This document shows, piece by piece, positions 52,811 to 61,067 of a stretch of 64,000 nucleotides of DNA; the stretch's first letter is position 1; each line of letters starts with the position of its first letter. This stretch comes from DSBN01 sp041686355 (GTDB taxonomy: Bacteria > Spirochaetota > Spirochaetia > DSM-16054 > Sediminispirochaetaceae). Position numbers and translations under genes: made by a program. The stretch covers positions 7,213 to 71,212 of the forward strand of contig JAWLDZ010000005.1 in NCBI GenBank assembly GCA_041686355.1, given 5' to 3'. The notes beneath the pieces were generated by a model. The model did not search any database and was not told the origin of the DNA. It saw only the letters and a list, made by a program, of their open reading frames with translations.

Positions 52811-53596
52811 GTGCATAATTTTGAACAAATTGCTACTGAAGTATATAAAGCCGGGCAAATAGCTCGATCTCAACAACGGGAAGTCGTCCGAAGCTATAAG
52901 GAAGACGGCTCGGTATTGACAGAAGTCGATCTGGCAATTGAAAAACAGCTGACTACGGTAATACGTCAGGAATTTCCCAACGCAAATATTGTAAGTGAAG
53001 AGTTCCCCAGCGAGTTTCGTTCTGGCCGCGAATTTACTTTTACTATAGACCCGATCGACGGCACCGACACATTCAGTCAGGGTATGCCCGGGTGGTGTGT
53101 TGCAGTTGGAATATTAGATGCAGAACTGGAGCCGATTGGTGGTATTATTTCTGCTCCCAGATGGGGAAGTGACCCGGATTACGGAGTTTATTTGCACCTG
53201 CTGCCAGGGGATGAGCTAAAAATCGATGGCATGCCTACTGCTTCTGGAGCTGAGAATGAGGTTCCCGGGACCCAGCTGATGGTCGGCTCAAAGGTGCACC
53301 GTAAATACGATTTTTCACCTTTTCCAGGCAAAATCAGAAGTATAGGCAGCTCGATTCTCCACATCATAAGTCCCCTTATACACCCGGTGGTATTAGGAGC
53401 CTTGATTCCACCCGCTTACATATGGGACATTGCCGCTGCGCATGGTATAATTAAAAGCCGCTCCTACACTTTAGAGTATGTCAATGGAAACTCTGTGAAG
53501 TATGCAACTATGGTCCATCGACAAACTGCTGAGCACCATATGCTTTGCGGCACAGAAGGCAGTATAGCCAACATTAAAAAACATATTACCCTTTAA
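52811..53596 (+). CDS. inositol monophosphatase-family phosphatase
   Basis: 261 residues. Metal-binding DPIDGTDTFSQ and VSEEFPSEF (Glu-Glu), plus IWDIAAAHGI (Trp-Asp), match the family. The substrate may be inositol-phosphate, 3'-phosphoadenosine phosphate or a sugar bisphosphate. GTG at 52811 follows AGAGGGTGG; GTG 52802 is possible. Ends in a palindrome and converges with the queuosine transporter gene. Confidence 0.85.
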   Translation: MHNFEQIATEVYKAGQIARSQQREVVRSYKEDGSVLTEVDLAIEKQLTTVIRQEFPNANIVSEEFPSEFRSGREFTFTIDPIDGTDTFSQGMPGWCVAVGILDAELEPIGGIISAPRWGSDPDYGVYLHLLPGDELKIDGMPTASGAENEVPGTQLMVGSKVHRKYDFSPFPGKIRSIGSSILHIISPLIHPVVLGALIPPAYIWDIAAAHGIIKSRSYTLEYVNGNSVKYATMVHRQTAEHHMLCGTEGSIANIKKHITL

Positions 53597-53601
53597 AGGG
53601 T
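53588..53601. repeat. 14-bp perfect palindrome at a convergent gene junction
   Basis: ACCCTTTAAAGGGT covers the phosphatase stop codon and ends one base before the opposite gene. Without a loop it can only be a cruciform or binding site. Confidence 0.5.
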
Positions 53602-54306
53602 CTAAAACAGCGAAGTAGAGATGGAGAGATGCTCATAACGCTTAAACATGTACTTACCTAGATAGACAAAGGGAGTATCCAAGGCTGCAACAATCCATTT
53701 CAGTAAGTAGGTGGTGAGCATAATCTCTAGAAGTACTCCAGTTGAGAAAACTCCGTAAAAAGCGATTAAAGTAAAAACAAGGGAATCCAACAACTGACTC
53801 ACCATTGTGCTAAGGTTATTTCGCAGCCATAGATGCTTTGTGGCAGGCCATTTTTTCTTCCACAAATGAAATGCCCAAATATCATGGCTCTGGGAAACTC
53901 CATAAGCAATGAGACTGGCCAACATAATACGCGGAAGAAAACCAAAAACAGTTTCAAGGCTCTCGTGGGCAAAATCTTCTGCCGAAGGTACGAAAAAAAG
54001 GGCCAGGTTCATTAAAAGCGTAAACATAATCAGTGAAAAGAACCCAATCACCACTGCCCGCCCGGCCTCTTTCTTTCCGTAATTTTCATTGAGAATATCG
54101 GTCACCAGAAAACTTGAAGCATACACAATATTTCCTAAAGTGGCGGTAATACCAAAAAGTTCGATAGTCTTGGTCACCTGTACATTAGCAACCATCACTG
54201 CAACGGGTATCCATATAAACAAACCCAGTCGACCCCAAATTCGATACGCCAATACAATTGCTCCGAAGTTCACAAATAGAAGTACAATCCATAGCAATTC
54301 GTTCAA
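53602..54306 (-). CDS. queuosine precursor transporter (YhhQ family)
   Basis: 234 residues, about six membrane helices. Family features: FLVTDILNENYGKKEAGRAV and QLLDSLVFTLIAFYG. Imports 7-cyano-7-deazaguanine or queuine for tRNA modification. It starts 2 bp after the LPP20-like lipoprotein gene stop. Confidence 0.92.
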   Translation of the reverse strand: MNELLWIVLLFVNFGAIVLAYRIWGRLGLFIWIPVAVMVANVQVTKTIELFGITATLGNIVYASSFLVTDILNENYGKKEAGRAVVIGFFSLIMFTLLMNLALFFVPSAEDFAHESLETVFGFLPRIMLASLIAYGVSQSHDIWAFHLWKKKWPATKHLWLRNNLSTMVSQLLDSLVFTLIAFYGVFSTGVLLEIMLTTYLLKWIVAALDTPFVYLGKYMFKRYEHLSISTSLF

Positions 54307-54308
54307 AA

Positions 54309-55664
54309 TTATATCTCCTTCAGGGCTTTTTTGATATTGCTGAACAGAGCCTCTTCGCTCTGTAAGTTTTTAAGAAGTTTTGAGAGTACTCGACTGTGCG
54401 CTTGGGAGGGGTTAATCCCCCCATCTTTTACCGCAGCGCTTTCATAACTGTAAATAGAACCCCCGTTATACTCGAGACTTACCACCGCCCATGCCTGAGC
54501 CATATCCGGAGCTCCTTCGATGTACTTTGGAAAATCCTCCACAAATATATCTACCATAATATTAAATCCGCCAGGCAATTTCTGTGGTGAAAATTCAAAG
54601 GGAAGCTCCTTATCAGAAAAAAGCGCCCTTACCTCACTTTCTATCGACCTTTCTACTTGACTATTTTTAAGTTCAACCAAAAATCCCGCAGGAAGCAGGT
54701 TCACTTTTACCGCCAGTTCCTCATATGCAGAATCAAGCTCCTGTCTTCCAAACGCCTTAAACGCACCCACCTCAGGGAATATTAAAAGTGTGGAGTCCCC
54801 AGCCGTCGAAATCCCTTCCGGTAGTTGCAGTAAAAACTGCCCTCGGGAATCGGTAGTAGTCTCGGTAAGCCTTCGCCCCGCCTTGTCTTTGAGTACAACT
54901 TTGATGGGGCCCGATTGAGATGTCAGGCTACTGTGCAGAGTCCCTTCAAGTGTCAAAGGCTCGCCAATCTGCAGTTCAACTACCTCATGGTCTAAACTGA
55001 TACGCAGTGAGTCGGCATGCTGCCGAATTACATTGAGTACAAGATCACTGAGGTTGCCGCTCTCTCCAAGCAAGCTCCCTTTTAAATCCTCCCCGAAGGA
55101 AACCTCTGCTATTAATCCATAGCTGCGTACCAGCCGTTCGATTCTATCGGCAAACGTGGATTCCTCATCGACAAGTGCCTGGTCCAATAAGCCCTTTACT
55201 CGTGTCACGACCTCCTGGCGGCGCTGCTCTTGGATCTCCTCCCACTTGTTCCTGCTAAGACGCATATAGACCCAATATCCACTGCTTGGACAGTAATAAG
55301 TATCTACAGTTTCTATATCCTGTATATTGGTTTCAACCGATTGATTGACCAACTCCTCTACCTGCTGGGAGTACTCTCCCTCGCTGCTGCTGGAAGTAGC
55401 AACCTCTAGTTGACTGTATATTGTGGTTGATATACGGGTAGCCAGATCTGTTCGAGCACGTGCCTCCGCTACTGGCCTGTCTTCGGCTTGGCTTCCGGTA
55501 TGAGCTGAACCTACCCCGACATAGTACCCTTCTTGTTCAGGATTCCTCATCCAATCCGGTTCAGGAGGGCACTGAGGTGCTGAAGCACAACCGGTAAGCC
55601 CACTACCGACCAGAATCAACAAAACGGTCGCTGCACATGAATACAAACCTTTCCAACCTTTCAT
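54309..55664 (-). CDS. LPP20-type lipoprotein A
   Basis: 451 residues from ATG 55664 (AGGAGAGGG upstream). Lipobox LTGC. N-terminal LPP20 block YYVGVGSAHTGSQ followed by VAEARARTDLATRI; the rest (about 200-450) has two further beta-rich domains with no clear match. The family includes Helicobacter LPP20 and flagellar or outer-membrane assembly lipoproteins. Follows a paralogue by 16 bp. Confidence 0.82.
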   Translation of the reverse strand: MKGWKGLYSCAATVLLILVGSGLTGCASAPQCPPEPDWMRNPEQEGYYVGVGSAHTGSQAEDRPVAEARARTDLATRISTTIYSQLEVATSSSSEGEYSQQVEELVNQSVETNIQDIETVDTYYCPSSGYWVYMRLSRNKWEEIQEQRRQEVVTRVKGLLDQALVDEESTFADRIERLVRSYGLIAEVSFGEDLKGSLLGESGNLSDLVLNVIRQHADSLRISLDHEVVELQIGEPLTLEGTLHSSLTSQSGPIKVVLKDKAGRRLTETTTDSRGQFLLQLPEGISTAGDSTLLIFPEVGAFKAFGRQELDSAYEELAVKVNLLPAGFLVELKNSQVERSIESEVRALFSDKELPFEFSPQKLPGGFNIMVDIFVEDFPKYIEGAPDMAQAWAVVSLEYNGGSIYSYESAAVKDGGINPSQAHSRVLSKLLKNLQSEEALFSNIKKALKEI

Positions 55665-55680
55665 AATTTCCCTCTCCTGC

Positions 55681-56574
55681 TTATTTGACGGGACAAACAG
55701 CCAAGCTATAGTAGGTGTTTCCATCTTTTGAAACCCATCTATCAATAACATAAAAACCACGTACAGTTGTATCGGTAATCTGCAGATTCAACTGCTGATA
55801 GGCACTCCCCTGGTTCGCTTTCTCTAAATCATCCCTTTTATGCTTCACTTCGATATTAAGCTGTTTAGCTATAGCTGCCAAAGCTTGACGATCTGACTGT
55901 AGGAAAGATTCTGCAATGAACATGTGCCGACTGGATGTCCCAACTGCCACAATAAACCCCTTATAAGAAGGCGGGTCGACAAACCATTGCGGGACTTCCC
56001 CCACGACTTCAGTCTGCACATTGAAACTGGAAATTCGAGTACCCTTTAGAACTCCAGAAAAATACGAACCCTGCGTATCCTGATAGTGCTCGGTAACATT
56101 GATTTTATCAACCATAGATTGTACCACACTTTTATCTACGTCCACATCTACCTGTTCTCGATAGCCCATATCACGGTTATTGCTCTGGGTGAGGAACTTG
56201 GCGGTCACCCCAGCCTCCCGATACATTGCTGCCTGCCGGGCAAGCAGCATATGCCCCATTCTGTACTCATTTTCACGGTTGGCCATTCTCGGAACTGCCG
56301 CAAAAAAAGTCGGATTCCCCTTATCCGGAATCGTGTTTAACAGTTTGCGATATGGGGCCTGATTAAAATTGATAAGCCCTGAGACTTCTATAACCGGAGG
56401 CCGCCCTGCCTCTATACTTTCGGCTCCCTCATTCAAATTAGTGCTCTCCTCAGAATCAGCTGCCACTGTTTCGGATTCGGCATGAAAAGTACCGCTGGTA
56501 CAGGATAGAAGTATCCCTATAAACAAAACTAACAGTCCAAAAAGCTTGCATATATATAGTGTCTTGTAAAGCAT
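55681..56574 (-). CDS. LPP20-type lipoprotein B
   Basis: 297 residues, signal peptide with lipobox LLSC. The LPP20 block is degenerate: GFIVAVGTSSRHM then SDRQALAAIAKQLN. N-terminal region has a long acidic, Ser-rich linker. Precedes lipoprotein A in the same unit. Confidence 0.75.
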   Translation of the reverse strand: MLYKTLYICKLFGLLVLFIGILLSCTSGTFHAESETVAADSEESTNLNEGAESIEAGRPPVIEVSGLINFNQAPYRKLLNTIPDKGNPTFFAAVPRMANRENEYRMGHMLLARQAAMYREAGVTAKFLTQSNNRDMGYREQVDVDVDKSVVQSMVDKINVTEHYQDTQGSYFSGVLKGTRISSFNVQTEVVGEVPQWFVDPPSYKGFIVAVGTSSRHMFIAESFLQSDRQALAAIAKQLNIEVKHKRDDLEKANQGSAYQQLNLQITDTTVRGFYVIDRWVSKDGNTYYSLAVCPVK

Positions 56575-56611
56575 TTAGTACTCTCTTTATTTTGTATATA
56601 TAATGAATATG

Positions 56612-56620
56612 AGTATAGCA
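56612..56620 (-). promoter_or_regulatory. extended -10 promoter for the LPP20 A/B genes
   Basis: Minus strand TGC-TATACT. No good -35, so an extended -10 is the likely recognition element. Confidence 0.5.
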
Positions 56621-56644
56621 AATATCCAGGAAAATTTCTATTCA

Positions 56645-56676
56645 GGCGCTGTCAAAATGATAATTTTGACACCGCC
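56645..56676. repeat. stem-loop / inverted repeat upstream of LPP20 B
   Basis: TGTCAAAAT, 4-nt loop, ATTTTGACA, flanked by GGCG and CGCC with one mismatched pair. There is no T-run, so it is an operator-like or hairpin element about 30 nt upstream of the promoter. Confidence 0.6.
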
Positions 56677-56708
56677 TCTGCAGTTTGTTTGGACTGATTA
56701 ATTGGTTC

Positions 56709-56749
56709 AAAAAAAGAAGGCCAACTTATATACTGTAAGCGGCCTTCTT
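56709..56749 (-). terminator. rho-independent terminator after LPP20 C
   Basis: Minus strand: AAGAAGGCC, 18-nt loop, GGCCTTCTT running into seven T. It lies 23 bp beyond the stop codon. Confidence 0.9.
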
Positions 56750-56772
56750 AAAATAAACATATTATTGCAGAG

Positions 56773-57372
56773 TTATTCTTCCTTAACTGGCTCCGAGGTG
56801 GTCGGATTGTTTTCGGTTTCATACTCCAAACGCTCTAAAGCCTGATCGGCTTTGAACTCTGCAAATGCGGCCCCTTCGCTGCGCTCAAAACTCTCGGCAG
56901 CTTCTTCAAAGGAACTAAGCATACTCTCTTTGCTGTAGACCATCAGGACCCATACACCACCATCTTCCATAGGATGACGCTGCTGAGTAATCGCACCGTT
57001 AAGGGTAGTATCAGTTACCTGACGTGTAATGGTTTCGGCAAATTCAATTAGCTGGGTATCATCGCCAACACCTGATTCCTGGGCATAAGAGGTTACAGCA
57101 CTCTTAATTTGTGCATCAATTTGGTTGGCAATATCAGCTCGCGCATTGGCCTCTGCTACTTTTATAGAGAGGGGCAGAGAGGACTGTTGAGCGAAGCCAA
57201 CACCGTAGATTGCATCTGAAGCAAGCGGGGGATTCATGACAAAATCCGGCAAATTAGATGTATCTGTTTGTTCCTGCTCAGGCTGCTGCGGTGCACTCTC
57301 TTTGTCTCCAGCACAGGAGAATAGCAAGGCTATGGCGATCACAATGGTAATCAGCAAAATACTCTTTTTCAT
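56773..57372 (-). CDS. LPP20-type lipoprotein C (short)
   Basis: 199 residues, signal peptide with lipobox LFSC. AIYGVGFAQQSSLPLSIKV then AEANARADIANQIDAQ is the LPP20 signature. C-terminus is Glu-rich. AGGAG precedes ATG. Has its own promoter and terminator, so it is separate from A and B. Confidence 0.85.
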   Translation of the reverse strand: MKKSILLITIVIAIALLFSCAGDKESAPQQPEQEQTDTSNLPDFVMNPPLASDAIYGVGFAQQSSLPLSIKVAEANARADIANQIDAQIKSAVTSYAQESGVGDDTQLIEFAETITRQVTDTTLNGAITQQRHPMEDGGVWVLMVYSKESMLSSFEEAAESFERSEGAAFAEFKADQALERLEYETENNPTTSEPVKEE

Positions 57373-57421
57373 AGATCAACTCCTAACTCAGTTTTATAGT
57401 TTACAAAGAAAGAGTAACGCT

Positions 57422-57449
57422 ATTGTAGAGAGTTTTCAAGGTTTTTCAA
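57422..57449 (-). promoter_or_regulatory. probable promoter of LPP20 C
   Basis: Minus strand: TTGAAA (5/6), 16-nt spacer, TACAAT (5/6). The remaining AT-rich sequence up to 57628 shows no gene. Confidence 0.5.
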
Positions 57450-57628
57450 ATATTTTGAAGTATTTTAGCAACTAAACAACACTATTTGGGTTTTCTGCGA
57501 GACTTATGCCTTGTAGACCTGAAAGCACTGATGCGCTGATGAAGTAAAGTCTTATGACTTCCAAAATTAGAATAACCACAAAAGCTTTAAGCTAAATTAC
57601 TACAGGCGATTTCAAACAAAATGTGAGT

Positions 57629-57672
57629 ATTCTAAATTTGAAAAATTTTACAAAATTTTTCAAATTTAGAAT
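57629..57672. repeat. perfect 21-bp-arm palindrome with 2-nt loop
   Basis: The left arm 57629-57649 and right arm 57652-57672 are perfect reverse complements, with loop AC. It starts ATTCTAAATTTG. Very AT-rich. It lies 8 bp upstream of the -35 box of the next gene. Confidence 0.9.
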
Positions 57673-57679
57673 TGCTGCT

Positions 57680-57708
57680 TTGACAGCTTTCAGAAGGATG
57701 TGTATAGT
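57680..57708 (+). promoter_or_regulatory. near-consensus promoter with leaderless geometry
   Basis: Perfect TTGACA, 17-nt spacer, TATAGT (5/6), then 6 nt to ATG 57715. Confidence 0.8.
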
Positions 57709-57714
57709 CTAATT

Positions 57715-57939
57715 ATGGCCAAGGAAAAAACTTACTATTATCTTATAGATAAACTGAGTGCCGCTAATGCCGACACCTTCAAAAAAGCATTACAAACGGT
57801 CGATTCCATCAAAAGTATAACAATTCGGCCAAATGAAGGAATGGTTGAACTTGTCTCAACCCGTAATCCGGAAGATTCTGTTAAAATCGCCTGTGATATT
57901 GCTGAAACTCAGTTTAGAGTACGCATAAAGCGACGTTAA
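57715..57939 (+). CDS. small HMA-like or ferredoxin-fold protein of unknown function
   Basis: 74 residues. The pattern (KTYYYLIDKL, SIKSITIRPNEGMVELVS, DSVKIACDIAE) resembles an HMA/ACT-sized beta-alpha-beta fold but has no Cys-x-x-Cys metal site. A longer GTG start at 57700 is inside the promoter. No Shine-Dalgarno. Preceded by the palindrome at 57629-57672. Confidence 0.65.
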   Translation: MAKEKTYYYLIDKLSAANADTFKKALQTVDSIKSITIRPNEGMVELVSTRNPEDSVKIACDIAETQFRVRIKRR

Positions 57940-57940
57940 T

Positions 57941-57961
57941 CAAAATGCCTGTTCCATTTTG
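57941..57961. terminator. weak bidirectional hairpin between convergent genes
   Basis: CAAAATG, 7-nt loop, CATTTTG. Possible terminator of the small gene and of THEP1, without a strong T-run. Confidence 0.4.
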
Positions 57962-57988
57962 GCTAAAAGGCGGCGATTTCCACGTCCG

Positions 57989-58498
57989 TTAAGGCAAACT
58001 CGGGTAGTGCTTTTCAGCTTTCCATCCCTGCTTCTCTGCCATAACCTTCAGAATCCCCGACACCGTATCCCTCGAAACTACCAGAAGAGTACCCTTAAAA
58101 TCCGCAATCAGCGTATCCAGCACCTGTCTATGACCCCTGCCGGCCATTTCTAAAGGACCAATTTCATCGAGGCAGATTATATCACCGGCAAACGCAGCAT
58201 GTATGCAGCGACGGGTGAAGCTCAAGCCCGATTCAAGCAGCACAAAACGTCCCACATGCTGAACGCCTTCCGCCGCCTTCATCTTTGCAGCTGTTTCCGA
58301 GCTCCTTACTAATGGACAGCACTCTTTGGAAATAAGATCACATACGTCGTAGCCGATTTTACGCCCCTCTTTATATAGGGCCTCGGCCGTTATTCCTCCA
58401 ACAGCATACCCTTCCCGTCTATAATTGGCGATTAACCTGTGCAGATGACTTGTCTTCCCACTGTTTACCGGTCCGGTGATTATAATTATACGACGCAC
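57989..58498 (-). CDS. THEP1-type nucleoside-triphosphatase
   Basis: 169 residues. Walker A GPVNSGKTSHL, Walker B IICLDEIGPLEM, as in THEP1/DUF265 NTPases that hydrolyse various NTPs. GTG start at 58498 with AAGGAG upstream. Divergent from mobB; the pairing of two small P-loop proteins suggests a cofactor-related role (inference). Confidence 0.88.
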   Translation of the reverse strand: MRRIIIITGPVNSGKTSHLHRLIANYRREGYAVGGITAEALYKEGRKIGYDVCDLISKECCPLVRSSETAAKMKAAEGVQHVGRFVLLESGLSFTRRCIHAAFAGDIICLDEIGPLEMAGRGHRQVLDTLIADFKGTLLVVSRDTVSGILKVMAEKQGWKAEKHYPSLP

Positions 58499-58541
58499 AA
58501 TTGCAATAAATCTCCTTAAACTCTACACTGTTCTGTATATT

Positions 58542-59066
58542 ATGCAGTATGCAGCATCTTTCGTTGGTTGGTCAAATACCGGTAAAACCCATCTCATCAC
58601 ACAACTCACCAGGTTATATACCGCCCGAGGACTAATTGTCGGGACTATCAAACGAGGTCATTCACCCCCCAGCATTGAAACTGCAGGCAAGGATACCGAT
58701 CTTTTCTTCCAAAACGGAGCAGAACAGGTTGCCTATTTATCGGATCATGGAGGGTTTATCAGATTCAAATCAACCCCATCCCTTGAACAGCTGCAATCTG
58801 ATTTTCAGCACTGTGAGATCCTGCTGATAGAGGGAATCATGCTAGCGGAAGTACCCTGCTTTGAACTAATCAGCTCTGTAGAACAGCTGCCGGAAACAAA
58901 ATTTCCAAGAGAAAAAATCACTGCCTATATTACAACCGGGGCGGTACACACAACAGTCCATACCGCCACTAAGCATACGGAAGAAAAGGGAAATCAGCTA
59001 ATTTTACCGGGTACGGATCCTGAGCGTATAATTAAATTTTTGGAGGAAATATGGAACGCAAAGTGA
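58542..59066 (+). CDS. mobB: MobB-like P-loop GTP-binding protein
   Basis: 174 residues. Walker A FVGWSNTGKTHL, then GTIKRGHSPPSIETAGKDT, typical of MobB (molybdopterin guanine dinucleotide synthesis accessory). Start uncertain: the open frame extends to 58476, but ATG 58542 gives the family N-terminus and there is no clear Shine-Dalgarno. No other molybdenum-cofactor gene in the window. Confidence 0.88.
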   Translation: MQYAASFVGWSNTGKTHLITQLTRLYTARGLIVGTIKRGHSPPSIETAGKDTDLFFQNGAEQVAYLSDHGGFIRFKSTPSLEQLQSDFQHCEILLIEGIMLAEVPCFELISSVEQLPETKFPREKITAYITTGAVHTTVHTATKHTEEKGNQLILPGTDPERIIKFLEEIWNAK

Positions 59067-59242
59067 GTATTAAAGTAAACGGGAAAAGGGTTCCCACGAA
59101 TAAATTTGTACATCAGATTATGGAGAATATAATTGTCAGTATAGTTGATGCTCTTCATGACACCGATGCCAATGGTACCATAGAAATTAAAGTGGAGCCT
59201 CGGCCTCTGAAAAAGGACGTAGAGAATACCCATTTAACTTGA
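59051..59242 (+). CDS. hypothetical 63-residue protein
   Basis: Small basic/acidic protein (ERKVSIKVNGKRVPTN, GTIEIKVEPRPLKKD) with one hydrophobic helix. No match recalled. GGAGGAAAT precedes ATG, and it overlaps the end of mobB by 16 nt, so it is probably translated. Confidence 0.6.
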   Translation: MERKVSIKVNGKRVPTNKFVHQIMENIIVSIVDALHDTDANGTIEIKVEPRPLKKDVENTHLT

Positions 59243-59243
59243 G

Positions 59244-59909
59244 CTACCATTTAATCGGACGTTCAATGAACTCCTGCAGCGCCTCATATCCCCGGGTAGA
59301 GTCGCAGCGCTCAATCACTACAGTGAGCTCAGTCATGGTCGATATAATTTCATACACATTAATATTTTCCCAGGCCAATTTCCTGAGAGCCTGAAACACA
59401 ACCCCGGGGGTATGTAAAAAGTCGCCTGAGAAAATGAGAGTTAAAGAGACCAAGCCGTCTCTAAAGTCCAGGTTTTCCTGATCACCTAAAAAATCTCGTA
59501 CTTCCTCTTCATACTTGTCACTTACCGCAATGCTGATCTCATCATTTCCAATTGTTACATTAAGAAAATCCCCGCGACCCAGATTTACAATTCCGTACAA
59601 CTCTTTCAACCTCGGTAGTAAATTCTCGGTTTTGCGCATATTAAAATCGCAGATATTAGTCTTCATTACAATTTCACAAGACAAACGGTTTTCACGTATT
59701 ACCGGTGTGTTACGCTGAACATCTTCCGCGTACCGCCGCAAGGCCATAACAATGGCCGATTCCTTCACTTCTTTATTCAGAGATTGTTCAATAAGGGGTT
59801 TGAACTCTTCTGCTAAACTCCCATAGCTAAGAATGCCTCGTTCAAAGGCTTCCAATAAGAACGGTTTTTGCTTCAACAACTTTTTTACCATACTGCTTAC
59901 CGATTCCAT
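59244..59909 (-). CDS. ACT-domain protein with HTH-like N-terminus (candidate lysine-gene regulator)
   Basis: 221 residues. The N-terminal ~70 residues (LLKQKPFLLEAFERGILSYG, VKESAIVMALRRYAED) look like a DNA-binding helical domain. The remainder holds two ACT-like beta-alpha-beta units (e.g. GVVFQALRKLAWENINVYEI). Resembles archaeal-type ACT regulatory proteins of unknown target. It is divergent from dapA, so an amino-acid-sensing regulator of dapA-dapL-lysA is plausible but unproven. Confidence 0.65.
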   Translation of the reverse strand: MESVSSMVKKLLKQKPFLLEAFERGILSYGSLAEEFKPLIEQSLNKEVKESAIVMALRRYAEDVQRNTPVIRENRLSCEIVMKTNICDFNMRKTENLLPRLKELYGIVNLGRGDFLNVTIGNDEISIAVSDKYEEEVRDFLGDQENLDFRDGLVSLTLIFSGDFLHTPGVVFQALRKLAWENINVYEIISTMTELTVVIERCDSTRGYEALQEFIERPIKW

Positions 59910-59922
59910 CTATTTACCCGCC

Positions 59923-59952
59923 TGATCATTTTATTAAACACTATGTTATAAT
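59923..59952 (+). promoter_or_regulatory. probable dapA promoter
   Basis: Perfect TATAAT at 59947-59952, with a poor -35 (TGATCA) 18 nt upstream. Start expected near 59959. Confidence 0.55.
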
Positions 59953-59961
59953 ATAAACTTA

Positions 59962-59971
59962 ATGTTAACAT
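59962..59971. promoter_or_regulatory. palindromic operator candidate in dapA leader
   Basis: ATGTTAACAT, a perfect 10-bp palindrome just after the predicted dapA start. It could be bound by the divergently encoded ACT-domain protein. Confidence 0.45.
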
Positions 59972-60037
59972 ATAGACATTATACCACATATGAGTTAGAA
60001 TGTACATAAGATCACTTTATAAACAAGGAGAAGAAGT

Positions 60038-60937
60038 ATGAATCGACCATTTAGAGGTGTATATACAGCCATAATAACCCCTTTTACCAAAACAGGTAAC
60101 GTAGATGAAGAAGGACTTCAACGCATTATCGAAGACCAAATTCAAAACGGAATTGACGGATTAGTTCCCTGTGGTACCACTGGTGAGAGCCCCACTCTTT
60201 CACATGAAGAGCATGACCAGGTTATTGAATTAACGGTAAAATTTGCAAATGGAAGAGTGCCGGTTATTGCCGGAACCGGAAGTAATGCGACCAGCGAAGC
60301 AATTAGACTCTCAAAACACGCCCAGGAGGCTGGCGCCGACGCGCTGTTGCAGGTAAACCCATATTACAACAAACCTACTCAGCGGGGCCTTTATCTTCAT
60401 TTTAAGGCCATTGCAGATGCAGTTGATCTACCAGTGCTGGTATACAATATCAAAGGACGGACCGGCATAAATGTTGAGACTCCGACACTGGTCAAGCTTA
60501 TGAATGACTGCGAAAACATACATGGTGTAAAGGAAGCCTCCGGCAGTCTTGACCAAATGAAGGAGGTCATTCAAAATCGTTCTGACGGCTTTAGTGTACT
60601 CTCAGGCGACGACAATATGACTTTGAGTCTATTAAGGGCTGGCGGTGATGGAGTAGTTTCAGTGGCCTCTAACCTTATCCCCCGTCAGATGGTTGATTTT
60701 GTGCATGCCGCGTTGGATGGGAATTTTGACCAGGCACAGAAAGAAGAAGACCGCCTGATGGAGTTCTTTAAGGCGCTCTTTTTAGAGACGAACCCGATTC
60801 CCATTAAAACTGCCATGGCTATGCGCGGATGGTGTGAAGAGAGCTTCCGACTTCCTATGTGCAGTTTTACCGATGAGTCCCACTATAAGACTTTAGAAGG
60901 TATTCTGGATAGAATTGGTGCACCCAAGGCGCAATAA
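60038..60937 (+). CDS. dapA: 4-hydroxy-tetrahydrodipicolinate synthase
   Basis: First committed step to lysine: pyruvate plus aspartate semialdehyde. 299 residues. PCGTTGESPTLSHEEH, VNPYYNKPTQRG with catalytic Tyr, and GVKEASGSLDQM with the Schiff-base Lys. AAGGAGAAGAAGT precedes ATG. Followed by a terminator and then dapL. Confidence 0.95.
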   Translation: MNRPFRGVYTAIITPFTKTGNVDEEGLQRIIEDQIQNGIDGLVPCGTTGESPTLSHEEHDQVIELTVKFANGRVPVIAGTGSNATSEAIRLSKHAQEAGADALLQVNPYYNKPTQRGLYLHFKAIADAVDLPVLVYNIKGRTGINVETPTLVKLMNDCENIHGVKEASGSLDQMKEVIQNRSDGFSVLSGDDNMTLSLLRAGGDGVVSVASNLIPRQMVDFVHAALDGNFDQAQKEEDRLMEFFKALFLETNPIPIKTAMAMRGWCEESFRLPMCSFTDESHYKTLEGILDRIGAPKAQ

Positions 60938-60941
60938 TTTT

Positions 60942-60969
60942 GGAGCTTGGCTCTCAGGAGCTTGGCTCT
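60942..60969 (+). repeat. two-copy tandem repeat after dapA
   Basis: GGAGCTTGGCTCT occurs twice, 15 bp apart, immediately downstream of dapA. Confidence 0.75.
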
Positions 60970-61031
60970 GATTAGAACCCCGGGCATTATGCCCACACAA
61001 CAGGGATAGACTCTACCTGCAGGCAGAAATT

Positions 61032-61067
61032 ACCTGCAAGCACATAAAAATGCCGCTTGCAGGTTTT
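61032..61067 (+). terminator. hairpin terminator between dapA and dapL
   Basis: ACCTGCAAGC, 13-nt loop, GCTTGCAGGT then TTT. Perfect 10-bp stem with a short T-run; it may be partial, leaving read-through to dapL. Confidence 0.7.

Noticed and set aside
59910..60037. Lysine riboswitch upstream of dapA
   Set aside because: Only 128 nt, very AT-rich, and without the conserved lysine-riboswitch helices.
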